Assembly: GCF_021390325.1 (NCBI RefSeq)
Contig: NZ_JAJUWU010000016.1
Location: forward strand, 1 to 64,000
DNA: 64,000 nucleotides
Source of the DNA: Jiella avicenniae
GTDB lineage: Bacteria; Pseudomonadota; Alphaproteobacteria; Rhizobiales; Rhizobiaceae
Direction of reading: 5' to 3'
How positions within the stretch are numbered: the stretch's first letter is position 1; each line of letters opens with the position of its first letter. Below the pieces are notes generated by a model. The model worked only from the letters and a program-made list of their open reading frames with translations. It did no database searches and had not been told where the DNA came from. Positions 1 through 9,389 of this stretch are shown here, piece by piece. Both the position numbers and the translations under genes were made by a program.

Positions 1-306
1 GCCTGGACTTTGGCAACGCTGGTTCGGCAATGGACAGGGACATGAGAGCGCTCCGCGAATCAAACCCCTTCATCGAATCAGATCAAAAGCAACCCGTCAT
101 CCGCTGTCATATGAATTCGGAGCCCTGCCTTCGCATGGAGCACGCTTGCCGGCGCCTCGCAGGGTCGGGTAAGGCTGCGCACCGAGGCCGTGAGCGAGAT
201 CCGGATTTCCCCACACGGGAGCGCTTTCCATCTTTAAAGATGCATTTTTTCGGGATGCAATTTCAAGGGGATCGTGTTGAAGTTTAACTATTTCGTAAAC
301 TAACCA
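1..306. other. 5' stretch without a supported gene
   Basis: Frame 1 reads in-phase up to a TGA at 43-45 and could be the last residues of a gene lying mostly outside the window, but 14 codons are too few to judge. An 85-codon frame at 30-287 has an Arg/His-rich composition unlike the neighbouring proteins and I do not accept it. The last 50 bases before the next gene (about 255-306) are AT-richer than their surroundings and probably hold its promoter. Confidence 0.4.
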
Positions 307-1170
307 ATGGGCGAAAAATTCTTGCGCTGGTTGATTCTCGTCGTCGTTTGCCTGCTGGGCCCGGGTTCCTCGAGTTGGAGTGCCGAGGTCGGCGGCGAGA
401 GCGTCGCAACTCCCAATTTCGTCGATCAGCATCAGCGGATCGCCAAGCCGGATCTTGCCGGCCGTCAGCGCATCCGCTTCCTGACGTCGACGGATTATCC
501 CCCGTTCAACTTCCTCGATGGCGAGGGGCGGCTGACGGGCTTCAACGTCGATCTCGCCCGGGCGATCTGCGAGGAGCTGGACATCCTCGCCCGGTGTCAG
601 ATCGAGGCATTGCCGTTCGCCGACATCGTCCCGGCGCTGAAGAAAGGTGACGGCGAGGCGATCGTCGCGGGCCTTGCGATGAATCCGACGACGCGGGCGG
701 AATTTGCCTTCAGCCAGCCCTATTTCCGCTATCCGGCCCGGTTCGTCGTGCGCAAGGACCGGCCGATCGAAAGCCCGATCGCCGATCGTCTGGCCGACAA
801 GGTGGTGGGCGTGACGGTCGGCAGCGCCCATGCGGCGATGCTCGGCGCCTTCTTTCCGACGGCCAAGGTGCAGACCTATCCGGACCGGTTTCAGGCGCTG
901 AACGCGATGCGGGACGGCAAGATCGACGCCTATTTCGGCGACGGCGTCAGCCTGTCCTTCTGGCTGGAAAGCGAGGCGGCCGGCGATTGCTGCGCCTTTG
1001 CCGGCGGGCCGTTCCTGTCCGACCGGTTTCTCGGCGAAGGGCTCTCGATCGCGGTCCGCCCAAACGATGCCGCTCTGGCCGACGCGGTCGATTACGCCAT
1101 CGCCCAGCTGGTCGCGAAGGGGCGGATGACCGAGCTGATGCTGCGCTACTTCCCGATCAGCGCCTTTTGA
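307..1170 (+). CDS. Periplasmic substrate-binding protein, SBP_bac_3 family
   Basis: A 287-aa protein of the family 3 extracellular solute-binding proteins, which bind amino acids or similar small polar molecules for ABC uptake or for sensing. The N-terminus has a hydrophobic stretch (about residues 7-25) followed by AEVGG, a plausible Sec signal. The family opening strand is visible as IRFLTSTDYPPFNFLDGEGR, followed by the GFNVDLARAIC helix; TVGSAHAAML and IDAYFGDGVSLSFWL mark the second lobe. Length is normal for the family. No ABC permease or ATPase gene is next to it, so it is an orphan binding protein whose ligand and partner are unknown. The ATG at 307 is kept because the signal peptide starts there, although no clear ribosome site is seen. 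Confidence 0.85.
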   Translation: MGEKFLRWLILVVVCLLGPGSSSWSAEVGGESVATPNFVDQHQRIAKPDLAGRQRIRFLTSTDYPPFNFLDGEGRLTGFNVDLARAICEELDILARCQIEALPFADIVPALKKGDGEAIVAGLAMNPTTRAEFAFSQPYFRYPARFVVRKDRPIESPIADRLADKVVGVTVGSAHAAMLGAFFPTAKVQTYPDRFQALNAMRDGKIDAYFGDGVSLSFWLESEAAGDCCAFAGGPFLSDRFLGEGLSIAVRPNDAALADAVDYAIAQLVAKGRMTELMLRYFPISAF

Positions 1171-1240
1171 CGCACCGCTCGGCTGCCGGTGGTCATGCCG
1201 GTCGAGGCGAGCGGAGGCAGCGCGGGCCGGCGCCGGGCGC

Positions 1241-1651
1241 TCAGAGCTTGCGGTAGCGGACCCGTGCGGAATGCTCGATCGCGCCAGCCGTCAGCCGGTC
1301 GAGTTCGAAGGCGTCGCGGAGCATTTCGAGCAGCCTCAGTTCCGGCTGGGAGGCCGATACGTCGGCCGATACGACCTCGACGGCGAGGGCATAGGCGGTC
1401 TCGTAAAGCGTTTGCGGAACGGCAGCGCGGACATTCGCGATGATCCGGTCGAGGCCGTCGTCTTCGTCGAGCAGCGCCCCGCAATCCTGGGCAATGTCCA
1501 TCAGGCGGCTTTCGTCGAAGCCTTCGAAGACCGGGAGGGTGCCCAGCAGCACGGTGAATTCCCGCCGCTCGATGCCGCTGATCTGCCCGTCCGCCGCCGC
1601 GACGGCAATCATCAGATGGACGAGCGCGTCCTGCGGGTTCATTGCGGCCAT
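1241..1651 (-). CDS. TerB-like protein
   Basis: A 136-aa all-helical protein resembling the TerB (tellurite resistance B) fold family. The diagnostic stretch is near the start: LVHLMIAVAAADGQISGIER, the acidic loop A-A-A-D-G-x-I followed by an E-R, as in TerB metal-binding domains. No signal peptide or membrane segment is seen, so it is probably cytoplasmic. It is convergent with the upstream binding protein and stands alone; no other ter genes are nearby, so a role in tellurite resistance should not be assumed. A second Met at residue 4 is an alternative start. Proteins of this kind in Hyphomicrobiales are usually uncharacterised. Confidence 0.7.
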   Translation of the reverse strand: MAAMNPQDALVHLMIAVAAADGQISGIERREFTVLLGTLPVFEGFDESRLMDIAQDCGALLDEDDGLDRIIANVRAAVPQTLYETAYALAVEVVSADVSASQPELRLLEMLRDAFELDRLTAGAIEHSARVRYRKL

Positions 1652-1859
1652 GCTTCCTGCTCCTCAAAGGTCGAGTGCGGCAAACCTAGGAGGCGCGACG
1701 TCCTGCCACAAGGGCGATGGCCCGGCGGGGGCGGCTTTGCGGGCGCGCGGGCTTTGTTGACGCCGGACCGGCTTCTTTCTAGACCACTCGCCTGATCGCT
1801 CGCAGCCGCCTTCTTGCGGCGGCGCGCTCGTTTCCTTCTCGATCTTTCTGGAATTTCGA

Positions 1860-3515
1860 ATGCCGACGCCCGCCGACCATGCCGAACCGATGCGCGAAGA
1901 GGCGCTTGCCTCGAATGCCTGGCCGTTCGAGGAGGCGCGCAAACTCCTGAAGCGGTTCGAGGCGCCCGGCATGCCGGCGGAGGTGCTGTTCGAGACCGGC
2001 TACGGTCCGTCCGGCCTGCCGCATATCGGCACCTTCGGCGAGGTCGCCCGAACCTCGATGGTGCGCCACGCCTTCCGCGTTCTCACCGACGACCAGGTGC
2101 CGACGCGGCTTCTCTGTTTTTCCGACGACATGGACGGGCTGCGCAAGGTGCCGGACAACGTGCCGAACCGCGAGATGATGCTCACCCATCTCGGCAAGCC
2201 GCTGTCGCGCATTCCCGATCCGTTCTCGAACGAATATCCTTCCTTCGCGGCGGCCAACAACGCCAAGCTCCGCCGCTTCCTCGACGGCTTCCGTTTCGAC
2301 TACGAATTCGCCTCGGCGACGGACTATTACACCGCCGGCCGTTTCGACGAGACGCTGCTCAAGATGCTCGCCGCCTATGACGAGGTGATGGAGATCATCC
2401 TGCCGACGCTGGGGCCGGACCGGCGCGCAACCTATTCGCCCTTCCTGCCGGTCCACCCGAAGACCGGCATCGTGCTGCAGGTGCCGATGGTCGAGCGGGA
2501 CGTCGCCGCGGGCACGATCGCGTATCTCGACCCGGATACCGGCGAGCGGATCGAGACCTCCGTCACCGGCGGCAGGGTGAAGTGCCAGTGGAAGGCCGAC
2601 TGGGCGATGCGCTGGGCGGCGCTCGGCGTCGACTACGAGATGGCCGGCAAGGACCTGATCGACAGCGTCACCCTGTCCTCGAAGATATGCCGCGCCCTCG
2701 GAGCGAAGCCGCCGGAAGGCTTCAACTACGAACTCTTCCTCGACGACGCCGGCCAGAAGATATCCAAGTCGAAGGGCAACGGCCTGACGATCGACGACTG
2801 GCTGGCCTATGCCTCGCCGGAGAGCCTGTCGCTCTACATGTTCCAGAAGCCGAAGACGGCGAAGAAGCTGTATTTCGACGTCATCCCCAAGGCGGTCGAC
2901 GACTATTACGCCTTTCTCTCCGCCTATCAGCGCCAGGATCAGAAGCAGCGGCTGCAGAATCCCGTCTGGCACATCCACGACGGCGTGCCGCCGGCGCAGG
3001 GAATCGCCGTACCCTTCGCCATGCTGCTCAATCTGGTCTCGGCCTCGAACGCCTCCAATACCGAGACGCTCTGGGGCTTCATCAGCCGCTATGCGCCGGG
3101 CACGACGGCAACGACCGATCCCGAACTCGACCGGCTGGTCGGCTATGCGCTTCGCTACTACGACGACTTCGTCAAGCCGGCGAAGCGCTTCCGGGCGCCC
3201 GACGAGGTCGAGCGCGGGGCGCTGGAGGCCCTCGACGCCAAGCTCGCCGCTCTGCCCGAGGACGCCGACGGCGAGGCGATCCAGAATGCCATGCTCGACG
3301 TCGCCCGGCCGATCGAACGGTATCAGGATCTGAAGAAGAAGGGCCCCGAGGGTGGGCCCGGCGTCTCGGTCGAGTGGTTCCAGGCGCTCTACCAGATCCT
3401 GCTCGGCCAGGAGAAGGGTCCGCGTTTCGGCTCCTTCGTCGCGCTCTACGGCATCGGCGAGACCCGGTCGCTCATCCGCCAGGCGCTGGACGGGACACTC
3501 GCCGGCGCGAACTAG
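1860..3515 (+). CDS. lysK: Lysyl-tRNA synthetase, class I
   Basis: A 551-aa class I lysyl-tRNA synthetase, which charges tRNA-Lys with lysine. It is the archaeal-type enzyme also found in many alphaproteobacteria in place of class II LysS. The HIGH-type signature is present as PHIG at about residues 54-57 within [15 protein letters not shown]. The KMSKS-type signature is KISKSKGNG at about residues 300-308. Length matches the alphaproteobacterial family. It stands as a single gene. Its TAG stop codon lies inside the first bases of a 102-bp palindromic repeat, so the repeat sits directly at the end of the gene and could shape the 3' end of the mRNA. Confidence 0.97.
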   Translation: MPTPADHAEPMREEALASNAWPFEEARKLLKRFEAPGMPAEVLFETGYGPSGLPHIGTFGEVARTSMVRHAFRVLTDDQVPTRLLCFSDDMDGLRKVPDNVPNREMMLTHLGKPLSRIPDPFSNEYPSFAAANNAKLRRFLDGFRFDYEFASATDYYTAGRFDETLLKMLAAYDEVMEIILPTLGPDRRATYSPFLPVHPKTGIVLQVPMVERDVAAGTIAYLDPDTGERIETSVTGGRVKCQWKADWAMRWAALGVDYEMAGKDLIDSVTLSSKICRALGAKPPEGFNYELFLDDAGQKISKSKGNGLTIDDWLAYASPESLSLYMFQKPKTAKKLYFDVIPKAVDDYYAFLSAYQRQDQKQRLQNPVWHIHDGVPPAQGIAVPFAMLLNLVSASNASNTETLWGFISRYAPGTTATTDPELDRLVGYALRYYDDFVKPAKRFRAPDEVERGALEALDAKLAALPEDADGEAIQNAMLDVARPIERYQDLKKKGPEGGPGVSVEWFQALYQILLGQEKGPRFGSFVALYGIGETRSLIRQALDGTLAGAN

Positions 3516-3615
3516 AGCTTGATCCCGAAAAGTGGGAACCGGTTTTCGGGAAAGATCATGCTTCAACAGAAAGATAGAGCGGAGGGCTGAGCGAAGCTCA
3601 TCTCATCCCGCTCTA
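3514..3615. repeat. 102-bp two-hairpin intergenic repeat, copy 1
   Basis: This copy and that at 26873-26974 have the same length and about 13 mismatches. The left half forms a stem CCCGAAAA / TTTTCGGG around an 11-nt loop. The right half forms a second structure with outer arms AGAGCGG / CCGCTCT and an inner hairpin around a GAA loop (TGAGC-GAA-GCTCA). I recognise this type (starting AGAGCNTGATCCCGAAA) as a common palindromic repeat of Rhizobiales genomes. It begins inside the lysK stop codon and ends 4 bp before the stop of the convergent thermonuclease gene. Confidence 0.85.
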
Positions 3616-3619
3616 ACGT

Positions 3620-4378
3620 CTACTGGGCGGCAGGCGGAACGGCATCGTACTGCCAGACGCCGCGCCGGGCCTTCTTCGCCGCGGCCTGCGCCTCTGCATA
3701 GGGCCCACCGGCGGTCGCCTTGCCCCAGCCGTTCTCGACCACCCACCGGCCGATGTCGTCGCCCGCGACGGTGCAGGCGCTGGTCGCCTCGCCGCGCCTG
3801 ACGCCGAATTCCGGCGGCACGTCGCATTCGATCGACCGGCCGCGCAGGAAGCGGCGCAGCTCCGTGCGCGCCATGACGCCGCAGGGAAAGGCCTCGGCGC
3901 CCGTGCCGCAGCGCTGGTCGAGAGGCAGCGCCTCGACGCCGGGCAGATTGATGGTCCCTTGGCGATAGGCGATGCGCGCGCCGTCGAGGGCCACGGGGCG
4001 GGGGAGAAGCTGCGGCTTGGGGGTATCGGCCCTGAGCGTTTCGTCGGACAGGGGCGGGCGCGGCGGAAGCCGCTCCAGCGCGCCGTCGTCTGCCGTGCCG
4101 CTGGCCTCGGAGGGAGCGGCATCCGGCGACGGCGCGCCGGCACGCGAGGGATCGTCGGCCGTCGTCTCCCCGCTCTCCGGATGCTCCGCGATGCGGGTGG
4201 CGGTTTCCTGCCGCCGGGATTCGGCCGCGGCCAGCCGGCTCGATCGGACGGCATCGAAGACCGTGCGAAAATCGCCTTTTTCCGGCGCGAGCCACAGGAG
4301 AAGTAGCGTGACGAGAACGAGGCTCACCGCAACGACGATGACGCGCCGGACGTCTTCCAGGTCGAGCCGCGATCTCAC
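3620..4378 (-). CDS. Membrane-anchored thermonuclease-family protein
   Basis: A 252-aa protein with one N-terminal membrane segment (about residues 13-30), a Pro/Ala/Glu-rich low-complexity stretch (about 35-110) and a C-terminal SNase-like (staphylococcal nuclease homologue) domain. The domain is recognised by its end: an ENGWGKA motif then YAEAQAAAKKARRGVW, the typical last helix and tryptophan of the family. Several Cys residues (RCGTG, FPCGV, ECDV, ACTV) suggest disulphides and thus a periplasmic domain. The catalytic Arg/Glu set of true thermonuclease is not clearly intact, so activity is uncertain. The start is a GTG overlapping the TGA of the upstream S24 repressor gene (GTGA), so the two are translationally coupled. 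Confidence 0.75.
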   Translation of the reverse strand: MRSRLDLEDVRRVIVVAVSLVLVTLLLLWLAPEKGDFRTVFDAVRSSRLAAAESRRQETATRIAEHPESGETTADDPSRAGAPSPDAAPSEASGTADDGALERLPPRPPLSDETLRADTPKPQLLPRPVALDGARIAYRQGTINLPGVEALPLDQRCGTGAEAFPCGVMARTELRRFLRGRSIECDVPPEFGVRRGEATSACTVAGDDIGRWVVENGWGKATAGGPYAEAQAAAKKARRGVWQYDAVPPAAQ

Positions 4379-5028
4379 TGGCTCGCCCAGAGGATGCGCG
4401 CCATCCAGTCGATCTCCTCGAGGCGGAAATGCCGGTCGGGATAGTCCGGATTGACCGAGGCGAGTTCGATCGTCCGCGCCGTCTGGCGCTGCAGGATCTT
4501 CGCCATCACCTCGCCGTCGCGGGTGCGCACCACCACCCGGTCGCCGCGGCGCACCGAGGCGCCGGGCGCGACGATGATGACGTCGCCGTCGCGGTAGAGC
4601 GGCAGCATGGAATTACCGGCGACTTCGAGCGCGTAGGTGGTCTCGTCGGAACGCGCCGGAAGGCGGATCTCGTCCCAGCCCTGACCGACCGGATAGCCGG
4701 CATCGTCGAAGAAGCCGCCGCCGCCGGCCTGGGCGAAGCCGAGCAGCGGCACCGAGACGGCGGCGCGGCGCGCCTGGACGCCGGCGTCGACCGCGCCTTT
4801 GCCGGCCATCAGCGTGGTGAATTCCTCGATCGTCGAGCCGGTCGCCTCGATCACCTTGGCGATCGATTCGGTCGAGGGCCAGCGCGGCCTTCCGTCGCCG
4901 GCGCTGCGCTTGGAGCGGTTGAACGTCGTCGGATCGAGGCCGGCCCGCCGCGCCAGACCGGAGGCCGAGAGGTTGTTGCGCGCGGCGAGCGCGTCGATCG
5001 CGGCCCAGATGCGGTCATGCGAGAACAT
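4375..5028 (-). CDS. LexA-like transcriptional regulator, S24 peptidase family
   Basis: A 217-aa repressor with an N-terminal helix-turn-helix (about residues 3-42, SASGLARRAGLDPTTFNRSK) and a C-terminal S24 self-cleavage domain like that of LexA and phage CI repressors. The catalytic dyad is visible: Ser140 in VAGNSMLPLYRDGD and Lys177 in GEVMAKIL. The usual cleavage region would be near residues 98-105 (FAQAGGGG, an Ala-Gly site). I start at the Met of MFSHDRIW; a Met 17 codons upstream gives an Arg/Ser-rich leader that looks non-native. It forms a two-gene unit with the thermonuclease-like gene by a 4-base overlap. Similar single-copy S24 regulators are common in Rhizobiales chromosomes and do not by themselves mean a prophage. 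Confidence 0.88.
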   Translation of the reverse strand: MFSHDRIWAAIDALAARNNLSASGLARRAGLDPTTFNRSKRSAGDGRPRWPSTESIAKVIEATGSTIEEFTTLMAGKGAVDAGVQARRAAVSVPLLGFAQAGGGGFFDDAGYPVGQGWDEIRLPARSDETTYALEVAGNSMLPLYRDGDVIIVAPGASVRRGDRVVVRTRDGEVMAKILQRQTARTIELASVNPDYPDRHFRLEEIDWMARILWASQ

Positions 5029-5288
5029 GGCGGAAGATCCGTCGTCAGGCGCTGAGGAAAATATCCCTCGACGCTTCATAAAAGCGCGTCGTGTCGTTGT
5101 CCATAGGAAATGACGGACCGTCAGGGGACGCTCGCAGGTCGGTCGAGACGGCGGGAACGAAGAGCGCCGTACGGCATTTGGCGAGCGTGGGCCACCGCTG
5201 GCGAGGATATGCTAGTCCTGGTCGGACGATGGTTCGCCGGGGGCGGCCCGAGTCGCCATGAAGGCGGTTCCAGTGGAGTCGAGACGAG

Positions 5289-6305
5289 GTGAGTGAGACG
5301 CGGTTCGCCGCCCAGACGAGCGAGGAGATGCGCCATCGGGCGAGCGAGCCGGGCCGCGGCCGAGACGCCGACTATCCGACCAGAATCCCATGGAAGGGCT
5401 GGAAGGACATCGCGGCTCGGCTCTACGTCTCGTTCTTCGAAGACCGGGTCATGCTGATCGCCGCCGGCGCGACCTTCTACCTTCTGCTCGCTTTGTTTCC
5501 CGCCTTCGCGGTCTTCGTCTCCTTCTACGGCTTCGTCAGCGATCCGACGACGATCAGCGACCACATCGCCTTCATCGGCCGATTCCTGCCGCAGGCCGGA
5601 ACCGATCTCCTCGAAGCGCAGCTCACCAATCTCACCGAGCAGAATTCGACCTCGCTTTCCTTCGGTTTCATTTCCGGCCTCGTCTTCGCGATGTGGAGCG
5701 CCAACAACGGCATCAAGACGCTGTTCGAGGCGATGAACGTCGCCTATGGCGAGAGCGAGAAGCGCAGCTTCGTCCGCCTCAATCTCGTCGCCCTCGGCTT
5801 CACCCTCGGGGCGATCTTCATCGGCATCGTCCTGATCGCGGTCGTCGGCGTGGTGCCCGCTTTGATGGCGATCTTCGGCCTGAGGACGCTTTCCGAAGCG
5901 GTCATCGCCGCGGCTCGCTGGCCGGTGGCCTTCCTGCTCATCGTCGCCTCGATCGCGATCATCTACCGCTACGGGCCGAGCCGCAGGCGCGCGCGGTGGC
6001 GGTGGGTGACCCTCGGTGCGGTCCTGACGGCGAGCGTCTGGCTCGTCGCGTCGATCGGCTTTTCCTGGTATCTGCAGAACTTCGCCAATTACGGCGCCAT
6101 CTACGGCTCGCTCGGCGCCGTGGTCGGCTTCATGATGTGGGTGTGGATCTCCTCGCTGATCTTCATCGTGGGGGCGGAGATCAATGCCGAGATGGAGCAC
6201 CAGACGGCGGTCGACACCACCGACCCGCCGCCCAAGCCCATCGGCCGGCGCGGCGCCCGCGTCGCCGATACGGTCGGCCGGCGCATCGGCCGATCAAAGG
6301 CTTGA
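5289..6305 (+). CDS. YihY/virulence factor BrkB family membrane protein
   Basis: A 338-aa integral inner-membrane protein of the YihY/BrkB family (sometimes wrongly called ribonuclease BN). About six membrane segments are visible, the first around residues 55-75 (AAGATFYLLLALFPAFAVFV) and the last two around 265-300. Family marks are the A-A-G-A-T-F-Y-x-L-L-A-L-F-P motif in the first segment and GAIYGSLGAVVGFMMWVWISS near the end. The C-terminal 35 residues are polar and Arg-rich, predicted cytoplasmic. The start is a GTG (VSETRF); no earlier ATG fits. The molecular function of the family is not established. It is a single gene, about 260 bp downstream of a divergent promoter shared with the S24 regulator. 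Confidence 0.9.
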   Translation: MSETRFAAQTSEEMRHRASEPGRGRDADYPTRIPWKGWKDIAARLYVSFFEDRVMLIAAGATFYLLLALFPAFAVFVSFYGFVSDPTTISDHIAFIGRFLPQAGTDLLEAQLTNLTEQNSTSLSFGFISGLVFAMWSANNGIKTLFEAMNVAYGESEKRSFVRLNLVALGFTLGAIFIGIVLIAVVGVVPALMAIFGLRTLSEAVIAAARWPVAFLLIVASIAIIYRYGPSRRRARWRWVTLGAVLTASVWLVASIGFSWYLQNFANYGAIYGSLGAVVGFMMWVWISSLIFIVGAEINAEMEHQTAVDTTDPPPKPIGRRGARVADTVGRRIGRSKA

Positions 6306-6383
6306 CGCGGCAGCACTCTTCAGGCTCCCATTCGTCCGGGCGTCGCCGATTTTGGCGGCGCCGTGGCCAGATCGGAGTGCCGC

Positions 6384-7763
6384 ATGTCGGTCAGCCTGTT
6401 CGACCTCTTCAAGATCGGCATCGGTCCGTCCTCCTCGCACACGGTCGGGCCGATGTGGGCGGCACGGCGGTTCCTCGACCGGCTCGAGCAGAAGGGCCGG
6501 AAGGGCGAGGTCGCCGGCGTCAGGGCGGAACTCTACGGCTCCCTGGCGCTGACCGGCATCGGTCATGGCACCGACAAGGCGGTGATGCTGGGACTTCAGG
6601 GGATGCGTCCCGACCAGGTCGACCCCGACGCCGCCGAGGCCGCCTATGCCGCGATCCGCGAAACGGGCGAGCTTTCGTTCGACGCCGGCCGGAAGATGCC
6701 GTTCCGAGCGGGCGAGGAACTCACCTTTCACAAGCGCGAGCGTCTGCCGCATCATCCGAACGGCCTGCGCTTCGTCGCCCTCGACGAGACCGGGGGGGAG
6801 ATCGACCGGGCCGATTATTATTCGGTGGGCGGCGGCTTCGTTCTTTCGGCGGAGGAGGCGAGCAATGAGACTCCGGTCCTAAGGAATGCCGTCGCCCCCT
6901 ACGAGTTCGCCGATGCGGCCGAAATTCTCGTCCATTGCGACGCGGAGAATTTCGCGATCGCCGACCTCGTCCTCGCCAATGAGGAAACCTGGCGCAGCCG
7001 TGCCGAGGTGCGGGCCGGCATCCTGTCGATCCGTGACGCGATGATTTCCTCCATCGAGCGCGGCTGCCGCATGGAGGGGCTGCTTCCCGGCGGGCTGAAG
7101 GTGAAGCGGCGGGCGAAGCTTCTTTACGAGGGGCTCCTGCACCGGCCGGAGCGGGCGCTGCGCGACCCGCTGACGACCCTCGACTGGGTCAATCTCTATG
7201 CGCTCGCCGTGAACGAGGAAAACGCCGCCGGCGGGCGCGTCGTCACCGCGCCGACCAACGGCGCGGCCGGGGTCATCCCGGCGGTGCTCGCCTATTACGA
7301 GCGGTTCATTCCCGGCGCCGACGACGACGGCGCCATCCGCTTTCTGGCGACGACCGCGGCGATCGGCGCGCTCTACAAGCAGAACGCCTCGATCTCGGCG
7401 GCCGAGATGGGCTGCCAGGGGGAAGTGGGCGTCGCCTGTTCGATGGCCGCGGCGGGGCTCGCCGCCGTCCTCGGCGGCACGCCGCGACAGGTCGAGAACG
7501 CGGCCGAGATCGCCATGGAACACAATCTCGGCCTCACCTGCGATCCCATCGGCGGGCTCGTCCAGATCCCCTGCATCGAGCGCAACACGATGGGCGCGGT
7601 GAAGGCGATCAACGCGGCGCGCCTGGCGCTGAAGGGCGACGGTACGCATTTCGTCTCGCTCGATCAGGTGATCGAGACGATGCGCCAGACCGGCGAGGAC
7701 ATGAGCGAGAAATACAAGGAGACGGCCCTCGGCGGTCTCGCCGCCAACGTCACCCTGTGTTGA
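6384..7763 (+). CDS. sdaA: L-serine ammonia-lyase, single-chain iron-sulfur type
   Basis: A 459-aa L-serine dehydratase converting L-serine to pyruvate and ammonia with an oxygen-labile [4Fe-4S] cluster rather than pyridoxal phosphate. The N-terminal beta domain carries the serine-binding motif [10 protein letters not shown] at about residues 14-23. The C-terminal alpha domain has the cluster cysteines in [18 protein letters not shown] and QIPCIERN. The fused arrangement and length match the single-chain SdaA form of proteobacteria. I take the ATG at 6384 ([19 protein letters not shown]), where homologues start; a GTG 21 bp upstream gives an extra seven residues. It is transcribed alone and converges on the SH3 protein gene. 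Confidence 0.95.
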   Translation: MSVSLFDLFKIGIGPSSSHTVGPMWAARRFLDRLEQKGRKGEVAGVRAELYGSLALTGIGHGTDKAVMLGLQGMRPDQVDPDAAEAAYAAIRETGELSFDAGRKMPFRAGEELTFHKRERLPHHPNGLRFVALDETGGEIDRADYYSVGGGFVLSAEEASNETPVLRNAVAPYEFADAAEILVHCDAENFAIADLVLANEETWRSRAEVRAGILSIRDAMISSIERGCRMEGLLPGGLKVKRRAKLLYEGLLHRPERALRDPLTTLDWVNLYALAVNEENAAGGRVVTAPTNGAAGVIPAVLAYYERFIPGADDDGAIRFLATTAAIGALYKQNASISAAEMGCQGEVGVACSMAAAGLAAVLGGTPRQVENAAEIAMEHNLGLTCDPIGGLVQIPCIERNTMGAVKAINAARLALKGDGTHFVSLDQVIETMRQTGEDMSEKYKETALGGLAANVTLC

Positions 7764-7791
7764 GACGATAAGCCGGTCCGCCGGCTCGTCG

Positions 7792-9069
7792 TCAGCCCAG
7801 CGTGCCGCGCGCGATGAACTTTTCGTAGACGTAGCCCTTCGCGCCGCTCGAGGTCTCGACCTCGCACCATCCCTTGCAGGAGACGACCTTGACGGCCTCG
7901 TCCTTCGACAGGACGGCGACGATCTTGCCGTCGTTCGTCGGCTCGGCGCGCAGGTTGACCGAGGCGGTGGCGCGACCGTCGGCGGTCGATACCGGCGCCT
8001 CGGCGGTCGCTGGATCTTCGTCCGCTGCGTCGGCCGTCTTCGCGTCCTCGACGACACCGGTCGGCGCGACCGGTTCCGGGCCGTCGTCTTGCGAGGAGGC
8101 GATCAGGATCGAGGGTGAGACGGCGATGAAGCCCTTGGCCGGCCCGGCGGTTTCCATGCCGGGCACAGTCGCGGCCTCTTGCGGGGATCCGGCCGGCGCC
8201 GCGGCGGGAGAGATGCTGCCGGTCGTCGCCGGATCGAGGGTCGTCGGCACCGCCGTTTCCGTACCCGACGGCTCCACCGGCAGGCGCAGGGCGAGAGCCG
8301 CAGCGACGGGATCGATGCCGGGCCGTTCCGCGGGGTTTGCCGATGCGTCGGTTTCGGTCTGACGGTCGGGCAGGGCCGGCGCGACCTCGCGAAGCGAGGC
8401 GGTTTCGAAAAGAGCGGGATCGTCCCCCGGCAAGGCGCGGGTTCCGCCAGGCGCCACGGTTGAAGCAGTGGTCCTTTCCGCGGTGTCGGGGCGGTCGGAG
8501 GGCTCGGCGGACGCCGCGGTTTCCTCGCTTTCGAGCGTCTCGAACACCGATCCGTCGGGCGCCGGGGGCGCGATGGGAGCGCGGACCTCGGCCGTCGCCG
8601 TCGGCTCCATGTCGGATTGCGGGCTGGACGAGGCGCTCATCGACGGCGGCGACTGCTCGCCCTCTACGGTGCCGGCGGAATGGGTGCGAGCCGGCGAGGC
8701 CGGCAGCGGCATCTCGCCCGGCAGCGGCGCGTAGGAGGACAGGGCCAGCGGCACGAGTATGACCGCGGACAGCGAAGCCGCCGCGACGAAGGCGCCGATC
8801 GGCCGGTTCCGCAACGCTTCGGCGCCGCGAGAAACCGCCTTCGCCGGCGCGAGCGCTCGCCGCGACCAGGACACGGAAGACCCGCCGGCGCGCATCTTCT
8901 GGCGAAAGCGATGGGCCAGCTTGCGCCCGGCCTCCGCCTCGTCGAACGCCCTGCGGCGATCGATCAGCCGACCTCGGATGGCCTCTTCGCTGGGGCGTCC
9001 GCCTGTCTGCCGGTATCCGTCTTCGTCGACGCCGTCAGCGTCGCGGGACAGCCGATCCCCCGTTTCCAT
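7792..9069 (-). CDS. Membrane-anchored protein with C-terminal bacterial SH3 domain
   Basis: A 425-aa protein. The N-terminal about 85 residues are charged and cytoplasmic (a REAFDEAEAGRKLAHRFRQKM-like helix). One membrane segment follows (about 92-112, GAFVAAASLSAVILVPLAL). A long Ala/Pro/Glu/Thr-rich linker (about 115-355) follows, and then an SH3b domain (about 365-425) starting ATASVNLRAEPTNDGKIVAVL with a Cys pair in VSCKGWCEVE. SH3b domains of this type usually bind cell-wall components, so the C-terminus is inferred to be periplasmic. It may help anchor or sense peptidoglycan; nothing more specific can be read. The linker is compositionally biased and probably disordered. It stands alone on the minus strand. 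Confidence 0.8.
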   Translation of the reverse strand: METGDRLSRDADGVDEDGYRQTGGRPSEEAIRGRLIDRRRAFDEAEAGRKLAHRFRQKMRAGGSSVSWSRRALAPAKAVSRGAEALRNRPIGAFVAAASLSAVILVPLALSSYAPLPGEMPLPASPARTHSAGTVEGEQSPPSMSASSSPQSDMEPTATAEVRAPIAPPAPDGSVFETLESEETAASAEPSDRPDTAERTTASTVAPGGTRALPGDDPALFETASLREVAPALPDRQTETDASANPAERPGIDPVAAALALRLPVEPSGTETAVPTTLDPATTGSISPAAAPAGSPQEAATVPGMETAGPAKGFIAVSPSILIASSQDDGPEPVAPTGVVEDAKTADAADEDPATAEAPVSTADGRATASVNLRAEPTNDGKIVAVLSKDEAVKVVSCKGWCEVETSSGAKGYVYEKFIARGTLG

Positions 9070-9389
9070 CGATCCCCGTCTCCATGCCCGTGCTCGCCGG
9101 CGTCGCCTTCAGGCGCCTCGCCGGAGATCGCGACCTTCTCCGCACGCGCGGGACGGATCCGATCGGATCTCGCCCTGCACGGTCGATTTCGGCGCATGCC
9201 GGCTGGCCCGTCCCCACGCACTCACCCGGCCTGCGCCGCAAAGTCCGCATCGCATCCCTTCGTTCGATTGGAACCCGTAAACATGGCGAACGTCTGACGC
9301 CATCCCATTTTGAAACAAGAACGGCATGGGCGGGACTGGATTGCCTGCGAGCGCTTCGCCGGCGCGGCGGCGCTCGCAGGTTGCGCCCC
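9070..9389. other. Spacer between SH3 gene and fadJ-like gene
   Basis: This 320-bp spacer lies upstream of the SH3 gene and downstream of the fadJ-like gene, both on the minus strand. Frames crossing it are low-complexity Arg-rich readings without family resemblance. Apart from the hairpin at 9344-9380 I see no gene. Confidence 0.5.
9344..9380 (-). terminator. Hairpin downstream of fadJ-like gene
   Basis: An 11-bp perfect inverted repeat (CCTGCGAGCGC / GCGCTCGCAGG) with a 15-nt loop lies just 10 bp beyond the fadJ-like stop codon. There is no T-run after it on the minus strand, so it may protect the 3' end or assist rather than act as a classical intrinsic terminator. Confidence 0.5.

Noticed and set aside
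1779-3566. A 595-codon minus-strand frame opposite lysK
   Set aside because: Antisense shadow of a clearly identified synthetase gene.
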